Part shown: piece by piece, positions 9,186 to 17,334 of the stretch
Layout of the letters: every line of letters begins with the position of its first letter
Numbering within the stretch: the stretch's first letter is position 1
Assembly: GCF_004343725.1 (NCBI RefSeq)
Contig: NZ_PTQW01000017.1
Location: 1 to 62,605, forward strand
DNA: 62,605 nt
Direction: 5' to 3'
Origin: Treponema sp. J25
GTDB lineage: Bacteria; Spirochaetota; Spirochaetia; Treponematales; Breznakiellaceae
Notes under the pieces: model-generated
Seen by the model: only the letters and a program-made list of their open reading frames with translations
Databases searched by the model: none
Told to the model about the DNA's origin: nothing
Made by a program: the position numbers and the translations under genes

Positions 9186-9983
9186 TTAATGGGGAGCTTT
9201 CCCCCTTTTCCCTGCCACATCCCGGAGCGCCTCTATTTCCTCTGGAGTAAGCGGACGAGTCTTCCCTTCCGTCAAATCCCCCAACAACACGGGCCCAATG
9301 CGAATGCGGCGCAACACCCGGGGATGCAGGTGGAAAAACGAAAACACCCGTCGGATTTCCCGGTTTTTCCCTTCAATAAGAACAATTCGCAGAGCCTTTT
9401 TTCCCAGTTTTTCTATGGCCCGGCATGTGTAGGTGACCCCTTCGATATCAATCCCCTGCGGAAATTGTTCTAAAAGAACCTCGGGGATAGGAACCGTGGA
9501 TTCCACATAGTATTCCTTTTCGATTTCCGCAGAGGGATGCCCTACCTTTGCCGCAAAGGGTCCGTCATTGGTAAGAATAAGCAACCCCGAAGAACGAAAA
9601 TCAAGCCGACCGATAGTAAAAAGCCGTTCGGTGATAGAAGAAGGAATCAGGTCTCCCACCAGGGGGCGATGATAGGGATCCCGAGCACTGCACAGATACC
9701 CTGCTGGTTTGTGGAGAACCAGGTAGTGACGCCGTTCTTCCGGGTATACCTCTTTTCCATCAACCATCACGATATCCCCTGGCACCACCTTTACGCCCAT
9801 GGTAGTGACCAGAGTATGGTTTAGCGTCACCCGTCCTTCCTGAATAAGCTGTTCTGCTCCGCGGCGGGAAGCCACCCCACACCGGGCTAAATATACCTGG
9901 AGTCGAAGGCCTCCTTCGGGAATGTCCCAGGTGCCAGGCGCGTTATGTTCCTTGTAGTTCAAACCGTTCTCGCTCACTTTCAT
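9186..9983 (-). CDS. rluB: RluB/RsuA-family rRNA pseudouridine synthase
   Basis: A 265-residue enzyme that converts a specific uridine in ribosomal RNA to pseudouridine. An S4 RNA-binding domain spans about residues 28-75 (YLARCGVASRRGAEQLI). The catalytic domain follows, with the active-site Asp in GRLDFRSSGLLILTNDG (about residues 140-156) and the conserved GKNREIRRVF stretch. The exact target (23S or 16S) cannot be read from the sequence; next to scpAB the RluB type is usual. The frame starts inside scpB (41-base overlap) with a weak ribosome site, so translation is probably coupled. A later, unseen start is possible, because the family usually begins near the S4 domain. Confidence 0.9.
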   Translation of the reverse strand: MKVSENGLNYKEHNAPGTWDIPEGGLRLQVYLARCGVASRRGAEQLIQEGRVTLNHTLVTTMGVKVVPGDIVMVDGKEVYPEERRHYLVLHKPAGYLCSARDPYHRPLVGDLIPSSITERLFTIGRLDFRSSGLLILTNDGPFAAKVGHPSAEIEKEYYVESTVPIPEVLLEQFPQGIDIEGVTYTCRAIEKLGKKALRIVLIEGKNREIRRVFSFFHLHPRVLRRIRIGPVLLGDLTEGKTRPLTPEEIEALRDVAGKRGKAPH

Positions 9984-10491
9984 CTAGCTTTGGCAAATCC
10001 GCAATACTTTCGAGTCGGAACATCTTTAAAAATTCCTTTGTGGTTCCATACTGAATTGGTTTGCCAGGGACGTCCTTCTTGCCCACCTCTTTTATAAGTC
10101 CCCGCTCTAAAAGCAGGCGAATCATCGTATCCGCCGAGACCCCCCGGATTGCCTCTATTTCACTCCGGGTAATAGGCTGGGAATAGGCAATGATGGAAAG
10201 GGTTTCCAGGGCCGCCCGGGAAAGTTTGGCATCGTTTTTCTTTCCATACCGTTCTTTAAGAATGTCCCAGTACTCTTTCTTAGGGGAGATAACAATACCC
10301 CCGCCAATCCGGGAAAGTTCTACCCCGGAAATAGGCTCTCGATACCGTTCTTCCAGTTTTTCTAAGGCCTGTTCTACTACCTCTTTAGAGAGACCCGCAA
10401 TTCGGGCAAGTTGGGAAATTTCGAGGGGCTCTGTTTCAAGGTAGAGAATCGCCTCAATAAGGGCAACTTCTTTATCCAACTGTATCTCCAT
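9943..10491 (-). CDS. scpB: Segregation and condensation protein B
   Basis: The 182-residue winged-helix ScpB subunit of the SMC-ScpAB condensin complex, which acts in chromosome compaction and segregation. Two tandem winged-helix regions are seen (DKEVALIEAILYLETEPLEISQLARIAGL; ALETLSIIAYSQPITRSEIEAIRGVS). The latter is the most conserved ScpB motif. The start chosen is the ATG at 10491, which has GAAGGTG nine bases upstream; the frame stays open to 10533. It overlaps scpA by 20 bases and rluB by 41, which implies coupled translation. The C-terminus is slightly short relative to Bacillus ScpB, which is common. Confidence 0.93.
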   Translation of the reverse strand: MEIQLDKEVALIEAILYLETEPLEISQLARIAGLSKEVVEQALEKLEERYREPISGVELSRIGGGIVISPKKEYWDILKERYGKKNDAKLSRAALETLSIIAYSQPITRSEIEAIRGVSADTMIRLLLERGLIKEVGKKDVPGKPIQYGTTKEFLKMFRLESIADLPKLDESERERFELQGT

Positions 10492-11227
10492 GGGAATACA
10501 CCTTCTCATACGGTCGAATAATGATATCCCCAAACATCCGATTTTGATAAATAGAGACCATTCTGAATTTTACCGCCTCTAAAACCGCCAGGAAGGCACA
10601 GACAATATCCATAACCGATCCCCGGCGGACCACGAGGTCAGTAAAATTACATTCTCCCCGTTTTTCCAGAAGCTCATTCAAAAGGGTAAGCTTTTCATTG
10701 ATTGAAACTTCTTCATACAGATCTATGATTCGCTCGCTGGTAAGGTTACTCACCAAGGACGAAAAGGTTTTAAGAAGATCCCACACATCGACCCGTTCCC
10801 ATAGTTCCTCTTCTCCAAAGGGCAGAACTCGCTGCAACTTTTTTCGTTCAATGACCCACTCTGCCTCCCGTTCCTTTTCTTCCATGAGTTCTGTCAGTTT
10901 TTTATACTTTTGATATTCGATAAGCCGATCCACCAGTTCCTGGCGGGGATCTTCAATCTCTTCTTCCCCATCCATCTCTACTGGTAAAAGCATACGGCTT
11001 TTTATGTATAACAGCGTAGCGGCCATCACATGAAACTCGGTAAGCGACTCGAGGTCCAGTTCAGTGGCATAACGGACATATTCAAGGTATTGTTCGGTGA
11101 TTTCTGCAATGGGAATATCATAGATATTCACTTCGTTCTTTTTAATGAGAAATAACAGGAGGTCGAGGGGACCTTCGAAATCCCGAAGTTTTACCTGAGT
11201 TTTTGAAGTTATTTCTGGTTCTTCCAT
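10472..11227 (-). CDS. scpA: Segregation and condensation protein A
   Basis: The 251-residue kleisin subunit that bridges the two SMC heads and binds ScpB. The N-terminal helical region has the family signature FEGPLDLLLFLIKKNEVNIYDIPIAEITEQYLEY. The middle is acidic and coiled, and the C-terminal winged helix (TLLNELLEKRGECNFTDLV, then VVCAFLAVLEAVKFRMV-like sequence) contacts SMC. Length matches the family. The gene starts inside folK and ends inside scpB. No smc gene lies in this window. Confidence 0.95.
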   Translation of the reverse strand: MEEPEITSKTQVKLRDFEGPLDLLLFLIKKNEVNIYDIPIAEITEQYLEYVRYATELDLESLTEFHVMAATLLYIKSRMLLPVEMDGEEEIEDPRQELVDRLIEYQKYKKLTELMEEKEREAEWVIERKKLQRVLPFGEEELWERVDVWDLLKTFSSLVSNLTSERIIDLYEEVSINEKLTLLNELLEKRGECNFTDLVVRRGSVMDIVCAFLAVLEAVKFRMVSIYQNRMFGDIIIRPYEKVYSHGDTVG

Positions 11228-11748
11228 GAGGGCTGATTATAGTACTCCATATCAGTATAGTAAATACCCTGGTCCGGTAACTGTTCATATATTTGCCACA
11301 GGGGTATCCCCGTCCGGGGGTCCTGACAGAGGGGGCACAACTCCAGAAGAGGGAGAAGGGCAAATTTCCGTTCCAACAGCCGGGGATGCGGTATTTGAAG
11401 ACGGGGACCATCGTTGATGATAAGATTCCCCATGATCAGAATATCGATATCCAGTCTTCGGGCTCCCCACCGTTGTTCCTTGCTACGATCTCTCCCATAC
11501 CGCTCTTCTATTTTCTGGATCGAGGTAAGCAGTTCCTCGGGGCTCCCCTGATAGAAACCTACCACCGCACAATTGTAATACATCGGCTGTTCCACCAGGT
11601 GCCGGGGCTTGGTAAGGTATATTCGGGACATGCGCAGATCCTTTAGAAGAACCCCTAGCTCCTGGACTGCCTTAAAAAGAATCTCCCGGGAGAACCCCTG
11701 GTTTGAGCCAAGACCAAGAATGACCTCATACCCTTCCCGTTCCGCCAT
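11209..11748 (-). CDS. folK: HPPK, folate biosynthesis pyrophosphokinase
   Basis: A 179-residue 2-amino-4-hydroxy-6-hydroxymethyldihydropteridine pyrophosphokinase, which transfers pyrophosphate from ATP to the pterin in folate synthesis. Seen are LGLGSNQG (N-terminal), the VEQPMYYNCAVVG substrate loop, and the metal and ATP signature RWGARRLDIDILIM followed by IPHPRLLERKFALLPL. The start at 11748 has GGGGGAAG just upstream; the longer frame to 11838 adds 30 residues without family similarity. No folP or folB neighbour is present; instead it is embedded with recA and scpAB. Confidence 0.95.
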   Translation of the reverse strand: MAEREGYEVILGLGSNQGFSREILFKAVQELGVLLKDLRMSRIYLTKPRHLVEQPMYYNCAVVGFYQGSPEELLTSIQKIEERYGRDRSKEQRWGARRLDIDILIMGNLIINDGPRLQIPHPRLLERKFALLPLLELCPLCQDPRTGIPLWQIYEQLPDQGIYYTDMEYYNQPSWKNQK

Positions 11749-11873
11749 TTTTTCTTCCCCCGACTTTTCCCGGAGATTCACCAGGGCCGTGCCAGATGCT
11801 ATTTTACGCCTGGGGATCTTATCTACTCGCTCCCCCACGGCCCTGATGTTAGGCTATCATTATTTTCTTTTCC

Positions 11874-13253
11874 TCAGAAAAGCTCTTCCTCAGAGGACAC
11901 CGAAGAAGGGGCAGAACCTTTCTTGCTTGTCGGTTGTTCCGCCACGGTCTCGGGTTTCCGTGCGATAGAAGAACCCCGTGCTAAAGTCCCTGAAGGTCCA
12001 CTCAGAGGCTCATCCTTTTGGATGGCGCCGGTGGGCGCTTTGCCAGCGGGGGGTGTTCCGCTTCCAGAGGAAGCACCGAGGGGAGCCGTACCGGCTTTCG
12101 GTATTGCGGCAGAAGAAGCTCCGGTGTTTTGGATTGTAGGCCCTTTTCCCCCTGTTCCCGGAAGCGGAGATCCCCCACCCGCGCCCACCGGCGCCTCCGG
12201 TTCTCGCATACCGGGGAACATAAGGGCCCGGAGTTTTTTCTCTATCTCCGTCATAAGAGCGGGATTCGCTTCTAAATAGGCTACCGCATTATCCCGCCCC
12301 TGGCCGATTTTCTCTTCCCCATAGGCATACCAGGACCCCTTCTTATCGATAAGTTCGTATTTTACCGCTGCATCAAGGATACTACCCGCCGCAGAAATCC
12401 CTTTGCCAAACAGGATCTCAAGTTCCGCTTTTCTGAATGGGGGGGCCACCTTATTTTTCACCACCTTTACCCGTACCCGATTCCCAATGGCATCGGCATC
12501 TCCCTTTTCGATGGTCTCCATTTTTCGTACTTCTAATCGTACTGAGGCGTAGAACTTAAGGGCATTTCCACCGGTGGTTGTCTCCGGGTTCCCAAACATA
12601 ACCCCAATTTTCATACGGATCTGATTGATAAAAATCAGAATGGTTTTTGATTTTCCTATGGTGGCGGTCAGTTTACGCAGGGCCTGACTCATGAGGCGAG
12701 CCTGGAGCCCCACGTGGGCATCCCCCATCTCCCCTTCTATTTCAGCCTGCGGGGTAAGGGCTGCGACCGAATCCACAACGATAATGTCTACCGCACCGGA
12801 ACGCACCAGATTTTCCGCTATTTCCAGGGCCTGCTCTCCCGTGTCAGGCTGGGAAACCCACAGTTCATCGATGTTTACCCCCAGGTTTTTTGCATACACC
12901 GGATCAAGGGCATGTTCTGCATCGATAAAGGCGGCAATACCGCCCCGTTTCTGGGCCTCCGCTATGGCATGGAGGGCAAGAGTCGTTTTCCCTGAAGATT
13001 CGGGGCCATAAATTTCTATGATTCTTCCCCGGGGATAGCCACCAATACCCAGGGCTTCATCCAGAAGGATGGACCCCGAGGGGATTACCTCAATCCCGGC
13101 GGCATTCACATGGGTGCCTAACTTCATAAGAGAACCGGCTCCAAATTGTTTTTCTATTTGAAGCCTGGCAATTTCCAGGGCCTTGAGTTTTTCTTCCAGG
13201 CTCGGTTTTGTCTCCTGGGACTGTTCTAAGGATTCTCCATTCTTTGCCATCAT
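11874..13253 (-). CDS. recA: RecA recombinase with long low-complexity C-terminal tail
   Basis: RecA forms ATP-dependent filaments on single-stranded DNA for recombination and the SOS response. The core (about residues 20-347) is canonical: Walker A GPESSGKT (83-90), the [19 protein letters not shown] stretch, [21 protein letters not shown] for loop L2, and the usual C-terminal domain. The remaining 112 residues are an unusual tail rich in Gly, Ala, Pro and Ser, ending in SSEEELF; most RecA tails are about 25 acidic residues. Two ATGs are adjacent (13253 and 13250), and AAGGAG sits 4 and 7 bases before them. A weak -10 (TACTAT) is visible near 13290-13296 on this strand; no LexA box was recognised. 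Confidence 0.97.
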   Translation of the reverse strand: MMAKNGESLEQSQETKPSLEEKLKALEIARLQIEKQFGAGSLMKLGTHVNAAGIEVIPSGSILLDEALGIGGYPRGRIIEIYGPESSGKTTLALHAIAEAQKRGGIAAFIDAEHALDPVYAKNLGVNIDELWVSQPDTGEQALEIAENLVRSGAVDIIVVDSVAALTPQAEIEGEMGDAHVGLQARLMSQALRKLTATIGKSKTILIFINQIRMKIGVMFGNPETTTGGNALKFYASVRLEVRKMETIEKGDADAIGNRVRVKVVKNKVAPPFRKAELEILFGKGISAAGSILDAAVKYELIDKKGSWYAYGEEKIGQGRDNAVAYLEANPALMTEIEKKLRALMFPGMREPEAPVGAGGGSPLPGTGGKGPTIQNTGASSAAIPKAGTAPLGASSGSGTPPAGKAPTGAIQKDEPLSGPSGTLARGSSIARKPETVAEQPTSKKGSAPSSVSSEEELF

Positions 13254-13335
13254 ATCGCTCCTTATAGGACTTCATCCTTTGATATACCTAATAGTATGCA
13301 CATCTCTTTTCTGCTTGAACTATGCTATACGAAAA

Positions 13336-13364
13336 AGTCCTTTCTCGCAAGGTAAAAAAGGACT
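13336..13364. repeat. 8-bp inverted repeat overlapping the prs -35 element
   Basis: AGTCCTTT at 13336-13343 and its exact complement AAAGGACT at 13357-13364 flank a 13-base spacer. The right arm shares its last base with the proposed prs -35 hexamer at 13364-13369, so the repeat could be an operator. It could equally be a weak hairpin with no role. Confidence 0.4.
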
Positions 13365-13392
13365 CGACGATTCTGAAGAGGGGGGCTATTAT
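13364..13392 (+). promoter_or_regulatory. Proposed sigma-70 promoter of prs, leaderless spacing
   Basis: -35 TCGACG at 13364-13369 (4 of 6 matches), a 17-base spacer, and -10 TATTAT at 13387-13392. The prs ATG begins 6 bases after the -10, so transcription would start at or beside the A of the start codon. The only purine-rich stretch upstream (GAGGGGGG) is about 13 bases from the ATG and overlaps the spacer. Confidence 0.5.
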
Positions 13393-13398
13393 TAAGAC

Positions 13399-14499
13399 AT
13401 GCAAAATGACTTTATCGTTTTGGCTACCCGTTCTATGCAGGAATATACCGACCGGGTGGTCCAACACCTGCTTCATTTCCCCAGTTTTCAGGAAAAAGCA
13501 GAATTGATTAACCAGGTGGGGAGCCTGCGGGTTGATCTCTTTGCAGATGGAGAACTCGAGGTTGCAGTAGGAACTTCCCTCAGAGGAAAGGATGTCTATC
13601 TTTTTTCCAGTGCTGCCCGGAATCCCGCGGGGATCCCCGTAGAAGAAGCAAAAATAGAGCTGTATCATGCTATTGATGCATTAAAACGAGCCCAGGCAGA
13701 ACGGATCTGTGTCTTTGAACCCTATGTAACCTGTTCTCGTTCCGATAGAACCACCCGTCGAAATTCGGTGGGCCTCTGGATTCACTTTAAGATCCTTTCC
13801 AGTTTAGGGGCCTGTCATATTATCACCTATCAGCTCCATTCAGATAAATCAAAAAGCATGGTTGATCCTACCATCTGTGCTATTGATGATGTGCCTGGCT
13901 TAAAATTACTGAAGCAGTACCTCTGTGACCGGTACATCCAATCGGTGGATTTTTTGAGAAACGTAGTACGCTCCCAATGGGCCTTCTGTTCGGTCGATGC
14001 GGGGGGTGAAAAACTGGCCCGAACTTTTGCTAATGCCTTCGGTGCTCCCTTAGTAGTGGCCCACAAACAACGGGATTATTCCCGGGCCAATACAGTGGAA
14101 TCAATCAATATTCTTTCAGCGGAACCCATCGAAGGGAAGGTGCTCTGGATTGTGGATGATATGATTGATACCGCCGGTTCGGTGTATAGTCTTATTAATG
14201 CCCTTGAAAAATTCCATCCCACCGAGATTAACCTGGCGGCGGTGCATGCGGTCTTTTCTTCCCCTGCCCTGGAACGGTTGACGGAACTAACCCGGCGGGG
14301 ACTCCTTAAGCATATCGTCGTAACCGATACGGTCTATTGTCCTGAATGTTTTGGCGAGGATTTACCCAATCTCGAAGTTGTTTCCTCTACGGAGCTTTCT
14401 GCCCATATCATCGCCACCATTGCGCTGGATAAATCTTTAGGAAAGCTCCTTGAACCATTTAATGCGGAAGCCTATTTGAGCCGTCCTCGCCTCTTTTAG
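13399..14499 (+). CDS. prs: Divergent ribose-phosphate pyrophosphokinase (PRPP synthetase)
   Basis: A 366-residue enzyme expected to make PRPP from ribose 5-phosphate and ATP, the precursor for nucleotides, His and Trp. The two-domain PRPP synthetase fold is recognisable: an ATP-loop region near SRSDRTTRR (canonical ARQDRK), the YQLHSDKSKSMVDPT stretch where most members have DLHADQIQGFF, and the ribose-phosphate loop IVDDMIDTAGS (about residues 250-260). It is about 50 residues longer and clearly more divergent than classical Prs, so substrate range or regulation may differ. It diverges from recA and converges with dtd. The start shown follows its promoter by only 6 bases and has no close Shine-Dalgarno. 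Confidence 0.85.
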   Translation: MQNDFIVLATRSMQEYTDRVVQHLLHFPSFQEKAELINQVGSLRVDLFADGELEVAVGTSLRGKDVYLFSSAARNPAGIPVEEAKIELYHAIDALKRAQAERICVFEPYVTCSRSDRTTRRNSVGLWIHFKILSSLGACHIITYQLHSDKSKSMVDPTICAIDDVPGLKLLKQYLCDRYIQSVDFLRNVVRSQWAFCSVDAGGEKLARTFANAFGAPLVVAHKQRDYSRANTVESINILSAEPIEGKVLWIVDDMIDTAGSVYSLINALEKFHPTEINLAAVHAVFSSPALERLTELTRRGLLKHIVVTDTVYCPECFGEDLPNLEVVSSTELSAHIIATIALDKSLGKLLEPFNAEAYLSRPRLF

Positions 14500-14508
14500 A
14501 GCGTTGCC

Positions 14509-14579
14509 TTGGCTCTGCAATCCTTTCCTCAAACGTTCCAAGCCGCCCATGATTCTTTTAGAATTTTATCCAGAGCCAA
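14509..14579. repeat. 9-bp inverted repeat between convergent prs and dtd
   Basis: TTGGCTCTG at 14509-14517 pairs exactly with CAGAGCCAA at 14571-14579. A smaller hairpin (ATTCT at 14552-14556 with AGAAT at 14560-14564, then TTTT) lies inside. In the 95-base gap between convergent genes this could form a bidirectional transcription end. Confidence 0.4.
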
Positions 14580-14594
14580 CTCTCCCTTATTTTT

Positions 14595-15089
14595 TTAAGA
14601 TTCGGCCTTACCCCGCCAATTTCCTCGTCGAGAGAGTCCTTCCAGTTCTTCCGTATCCAGGAGAATAGAAACGGGACCATCGTTCGTGTACTGGACCTGC
14701 ATGGAAGCCTGAAAAATACCAGAGGCTATGGGGAGCCCGTACTGGCGGGAACGTTCTATGGTGTACTCATAGAGTTCTTTTGCCTGAGCAGGGGGAGCCG
14801 CCCGGGAATAGGAGGGCCGCCTACCCTTCCGACAGTCTGCGAGGAGGGTAAATTGGGAGACCCACAGAATCCCTGCCCCTTCGATATCTAAAAGGGACCG
14901 GTTCATTTTCCCTTCCTCATCATCAAAAACTCTAAGATGTACGATTTTTTCTACTATTTCCTCGGCCTGGGTCTTTGTGTCTCCTTGGGCAACCCCAAGA
15001 TATACCAGGAGTCCCCGTTCTAAATGGGCCACACATGTACCTTCTACCCACACCTGGGCGTGCAGCACCCGTTGGATCAGGGCTTTCAT
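14595..15089 (-). CDS. dtd: D-aminoacyl-tRNA deacylase
   Basis: A 164-residue proofreading enzyme that hydrolyses D-amino acids from mischarged tRNA. The two family motifs are present: SQFTLLAD (about residues 78-85) and the Gly-Pro motif within TNDGPVSILLDT, here with an Asp inserted before GPV relative to the usual NGPVT. The N-terminus MKALIQRVLHAQVWVEG is typical. Length is slightly longer than the usual 145-150 because of a basic C-terminal tail (RRGNWRGKAES). It is the last gene of the rpe cluster. Confidence 0.94.
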   Translation of the reverse strand: MKALIQRVLHAQVWVEGTCVAHLERGLLVYLGVAQGDTKTQAEEIVEKIVHLRVFDDEEGKMNRSLLDIEGAGILWVSQFTLLADCRKGRRPSYSRAAPPAQAKELYEYTIERSRQYGLPIASGIFQASMQVQYTNDGPVSILLDTEELEGLSRRGNWRGKAES

Positions 15090-15135
15090 AGTTAGTCTCC
15101 TCTCGCTTTTAAGGATGTTTTCTGGGTCTGCCCTA

Positions 15136-16254
15136 TCAAGTATCCGGTTTTATAACCCTCGACTGATGGACCGCCACACCCCGCAGATATATTCCTTTCT
15201 TTTCAGGCATTACGACAATTTGCCCCAGGACCTCAAGGGGTTTTTCTACATCCACATCGATGGCAAAATCACAGCGGACGGGGATAATTCCCTGGAGCAC
15301 CTGCTTCGTATCATAGCCCACCAGAAGATCCCAGGAGGTGCGTTGGGCCTCTGCAATAACGTTGGCGGCCATCCCCCTCCAGATAACGTACACATCCTGG
15401 TATAATAAGGGATCTTTCATTACTTCATTGTATGAGAACCGATCGCGAAGGGTATCAAACCCGGGGGTGGCGGCATAATTTTTTAAAAGCCGTGCCTTAT
15501 TTTTTATTGGTTCCCCCGCATTGGATAGGAGGATGCGATTAATCTCTACCTTGGCAGCCTCGTCCCGATATTCGCTGAATAGCCTCAGGGCCCGCTCATA
15601 GGAACGAAGAATCTCCCCCTGGGTAAGAATGAGGTGATATGTTTCTCCTGTAAGAAGAGGGGCGGTCTTTTCTTCTGTAAGAAGGACGAACTGGTCCATC
15701 CCCGGGCGGGGTTTTGCCAGGGGATTAGGGAAAATTCCTACCCCAAGGCCAATGCCATAGATAAGGGCCATCCCTATGGCCACACTGACCACAAGGGTAA
15801 GTCTTCTCCTTCGAGAACTGGGAATTTTGGGAAGAGGTGGATAGAGGGGAAGAAGGCGCCCCTCCTCTACTAAGGAGAGAAGCTGTTCTGGATCTCCATG
15901 CTTTTTAATAAACTGGAGCCCCCGCTGGGCAAGACGGTGGTGGGGATCCTTTTCCAGAATATCCAGATACAGCTCAATGGCCCGCTCGGTCTCTCCCCGT
16001 CGTAAATGGAGTACCGCGAGTCCTGCAAGGATAGAAGGATCCTGCAATTTTAATTCCCGTCCCCGTTTAAAATAGGTCAGGGCTCCCCCATAGTCACCGG
16101 CATATAAACAGGCGGTGCCCAATAGATAATAAAACCGGGGAGAGTCATGGTATCGAACGATCTCAGTTTCCAAAAGCTGAATGGCCAGCCCGAATTTCTT
16201 TTTTCGGATAAGCCGGGTTGCTTTAATAAAAAGAGGATCGGGGACTATTGCCAT
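15136..16254 (-). CDS. TPR protein with central membrane segment
   Basis: A 372-residue protein of unknown function. Residues about 5-125 form three or more TPR repeats (FYYLLGTACLYAGDYGGALTYFKRG; AVLHLRRGETERAIELYLDIL). A basic RRRR stretch precedes one membrane helix at about 153-175 (LTLVVSVAIGMALIYGIGLGVG). The C-terminal half, after the membrane, is helical and then ends in a beta-rich region (about 290-365) that may be an OB-like fold. The positive-inside rule suggests cytoplasmic TPRs and an extracytoplasmic C-terminus. It is 36 bases downstream of the exported-protein gene and 46 bases before dtd. Confidence 0.75.
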   Translation of the reverse strand: MAIVPDPLFIKATRLIRKKKFGLAIQLLETEIVRYHDSPRFYYLLGTACLYAGDYGGALTYFKRGRELKLQDPSILAGLAVLHLRRGETERAIELYLDILEKDPHHRLAQRGLQFIKKHGDPEQLLSLVEEGRLLPLYPPLPKIPSSRRRRLTLVVSVAIGMALIYGIGLGVGIFPNPLAKPRPGMDQFVLLTEEKTAPLLTGETYHLILTQGEILRSYERALRLFSEYRDEAAKVEINRILLSNAGEPIKNKARLLKNYAATPGFDTLRDRFSYNEVMKDPLLYQDVYVIWRGMAANVIAEAQRTSWDLLVGYDTKQVLQGIIPVRCDFAIDVDVEKPLEVLGQIVVMPEKKGIYLRGVAVHQSRVIKPDT

Positions 16255-16290
16255 CGTACAACCCCACTTGGATAAGGAAATCCCCAGACG

Positions 16291-17334
16291 TTACTGGTTC
16301 GCCGGATATTTTTCTTCTAGTCGATCGAGGATTTGTTGAATAGTAGCCATATCTTCTGCCGAAATATTTCCCTGAGCCTTAAGCAATACATCCAGGCGTT
16401 TTAATACATCCTCTATGATAATGAGATCCCGTTTTAGGTCCTCCTGAGAATTGAGCGTTTCCTCGTAGGCCTTGGAAAAAATCCGTGAAAGTTCTTCGCT
16501 GTCTTTAACAGTTTCGAACCCCCCTGGCTGAGAAACCGCTAACAACAGCGTGCAGGTACGGCTTTGGCCAACTTTAATAAGCTGGGGATCAAAAAAGTAA
16601 CAGACCGCCGAATCATTGACCGAATAGGGTAAATAGGTAAAGGATCTTCCTGGAGACACCTTAATATTCCAACTGAGGTCATGGATACGTTTCCAATTGA
16701 CAAAAAGCACCGAAGAAGGGTTGTTTGCGGAAGAGATGAAGAAACTTCCCATAAGTCCACCCCGCTTACCTTCGCTTACCCAGTACGTATCCGATGCAGA
16801 GGGCTCCACCAGGGTTTCACTCTTAATTTGTCGATAGGGGGTATAGAAATGCAGATCCCCCTCTTCTCCAAGATTCGTGTCCAGAAGAAAACGTACGCCC
16901 CCTCGAATATCCTTTTCGCCTTTGTTGATTATCTGAATATCCATACGGATCCCGTTCGAAAGAACCGTATCCCCTATGCGAAGAAAGGAAAAAACCTGGC
17001 GCACCGTGATGGCCGGCGAATCAAACACCAGCGCAGGAGAAAGAGGGTTTGTCTCATCAAGCATAATCCGAAAGACAGAACTTTCCCCCAAACGGTACGT
17101 ACTATCATTTACGAGTAACGTGATGTAGGATGTTCGTGGGTCCTTATCAACAAAAAGAGGAATGTAGCGTTCTTTATCTATATCTTGAAGATAATAGAGC
17201 GAGAACCGTCCACTTTGCTCGTGGAGGACTAATTTTATCCGACCATCTTTAAAATCTCGACCAAAAGCAAAATTCCCGGCGATAAAAAACCACAGCAAGA
17301 GCAGCCATGTGCGACATCTTTGATATCTATTCAT
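16291..17334 (-). CDS. Exported protein of unknown function
   Basis: A 347-residue protein with a clear signal peptide (residues 1-25, hydrophobic LLLLWFFIAGNFAFG, likely cleavage after FAFG). The mature part is beta-rich (SGRFSLYYLQDIDKERYIPLFVD, GVRFLLDTNLGEEGDLHFYTP, SSVLFVNWKRIHDLSWNIKVSPG) and ends with a helical, coiled-coil-like stretch of about 70 residues. No catalytic motif was recognised. Its ATG overlaps the stop of the upstream TPR gene by 4 bases (ATGA), so the two are translationally coupled. Together with the flanking TPR proteins it may form a periplasmic complex; this is inference from context. Confidence 0.75.
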   Translation of the reverse strand: MNRYQRCRTWLLLLWFFIAGNFAFGRDFKDGRIKLVLHEQSGRFSLYYLQDIDKERYIPLFVDKDPRTSYITLLVNDSTYRLGESSVFRIMLDETNPLSPALVFDSPAITVRQVFSFLRIGDTVLSNGIRMDIQIINKGEKDIRGGVRFLLDTNLGEEGDLHFYTPYRQIKSETLVEPSASDTYWVSEGKRGGLMGSFFISSANNPSSVLFVNWKRIHDLSWNIKVSPGRSFTYLPYSVNDSAVCYFFDPQLIKVGQSRTCTLLLAVSQPGGFETVKDSEELSRIFSKAYEETLNSQEDLKRDLIIIEDVLKRLDVLLKAQGNISAEDMATIQQILDRLEEKYPANQ

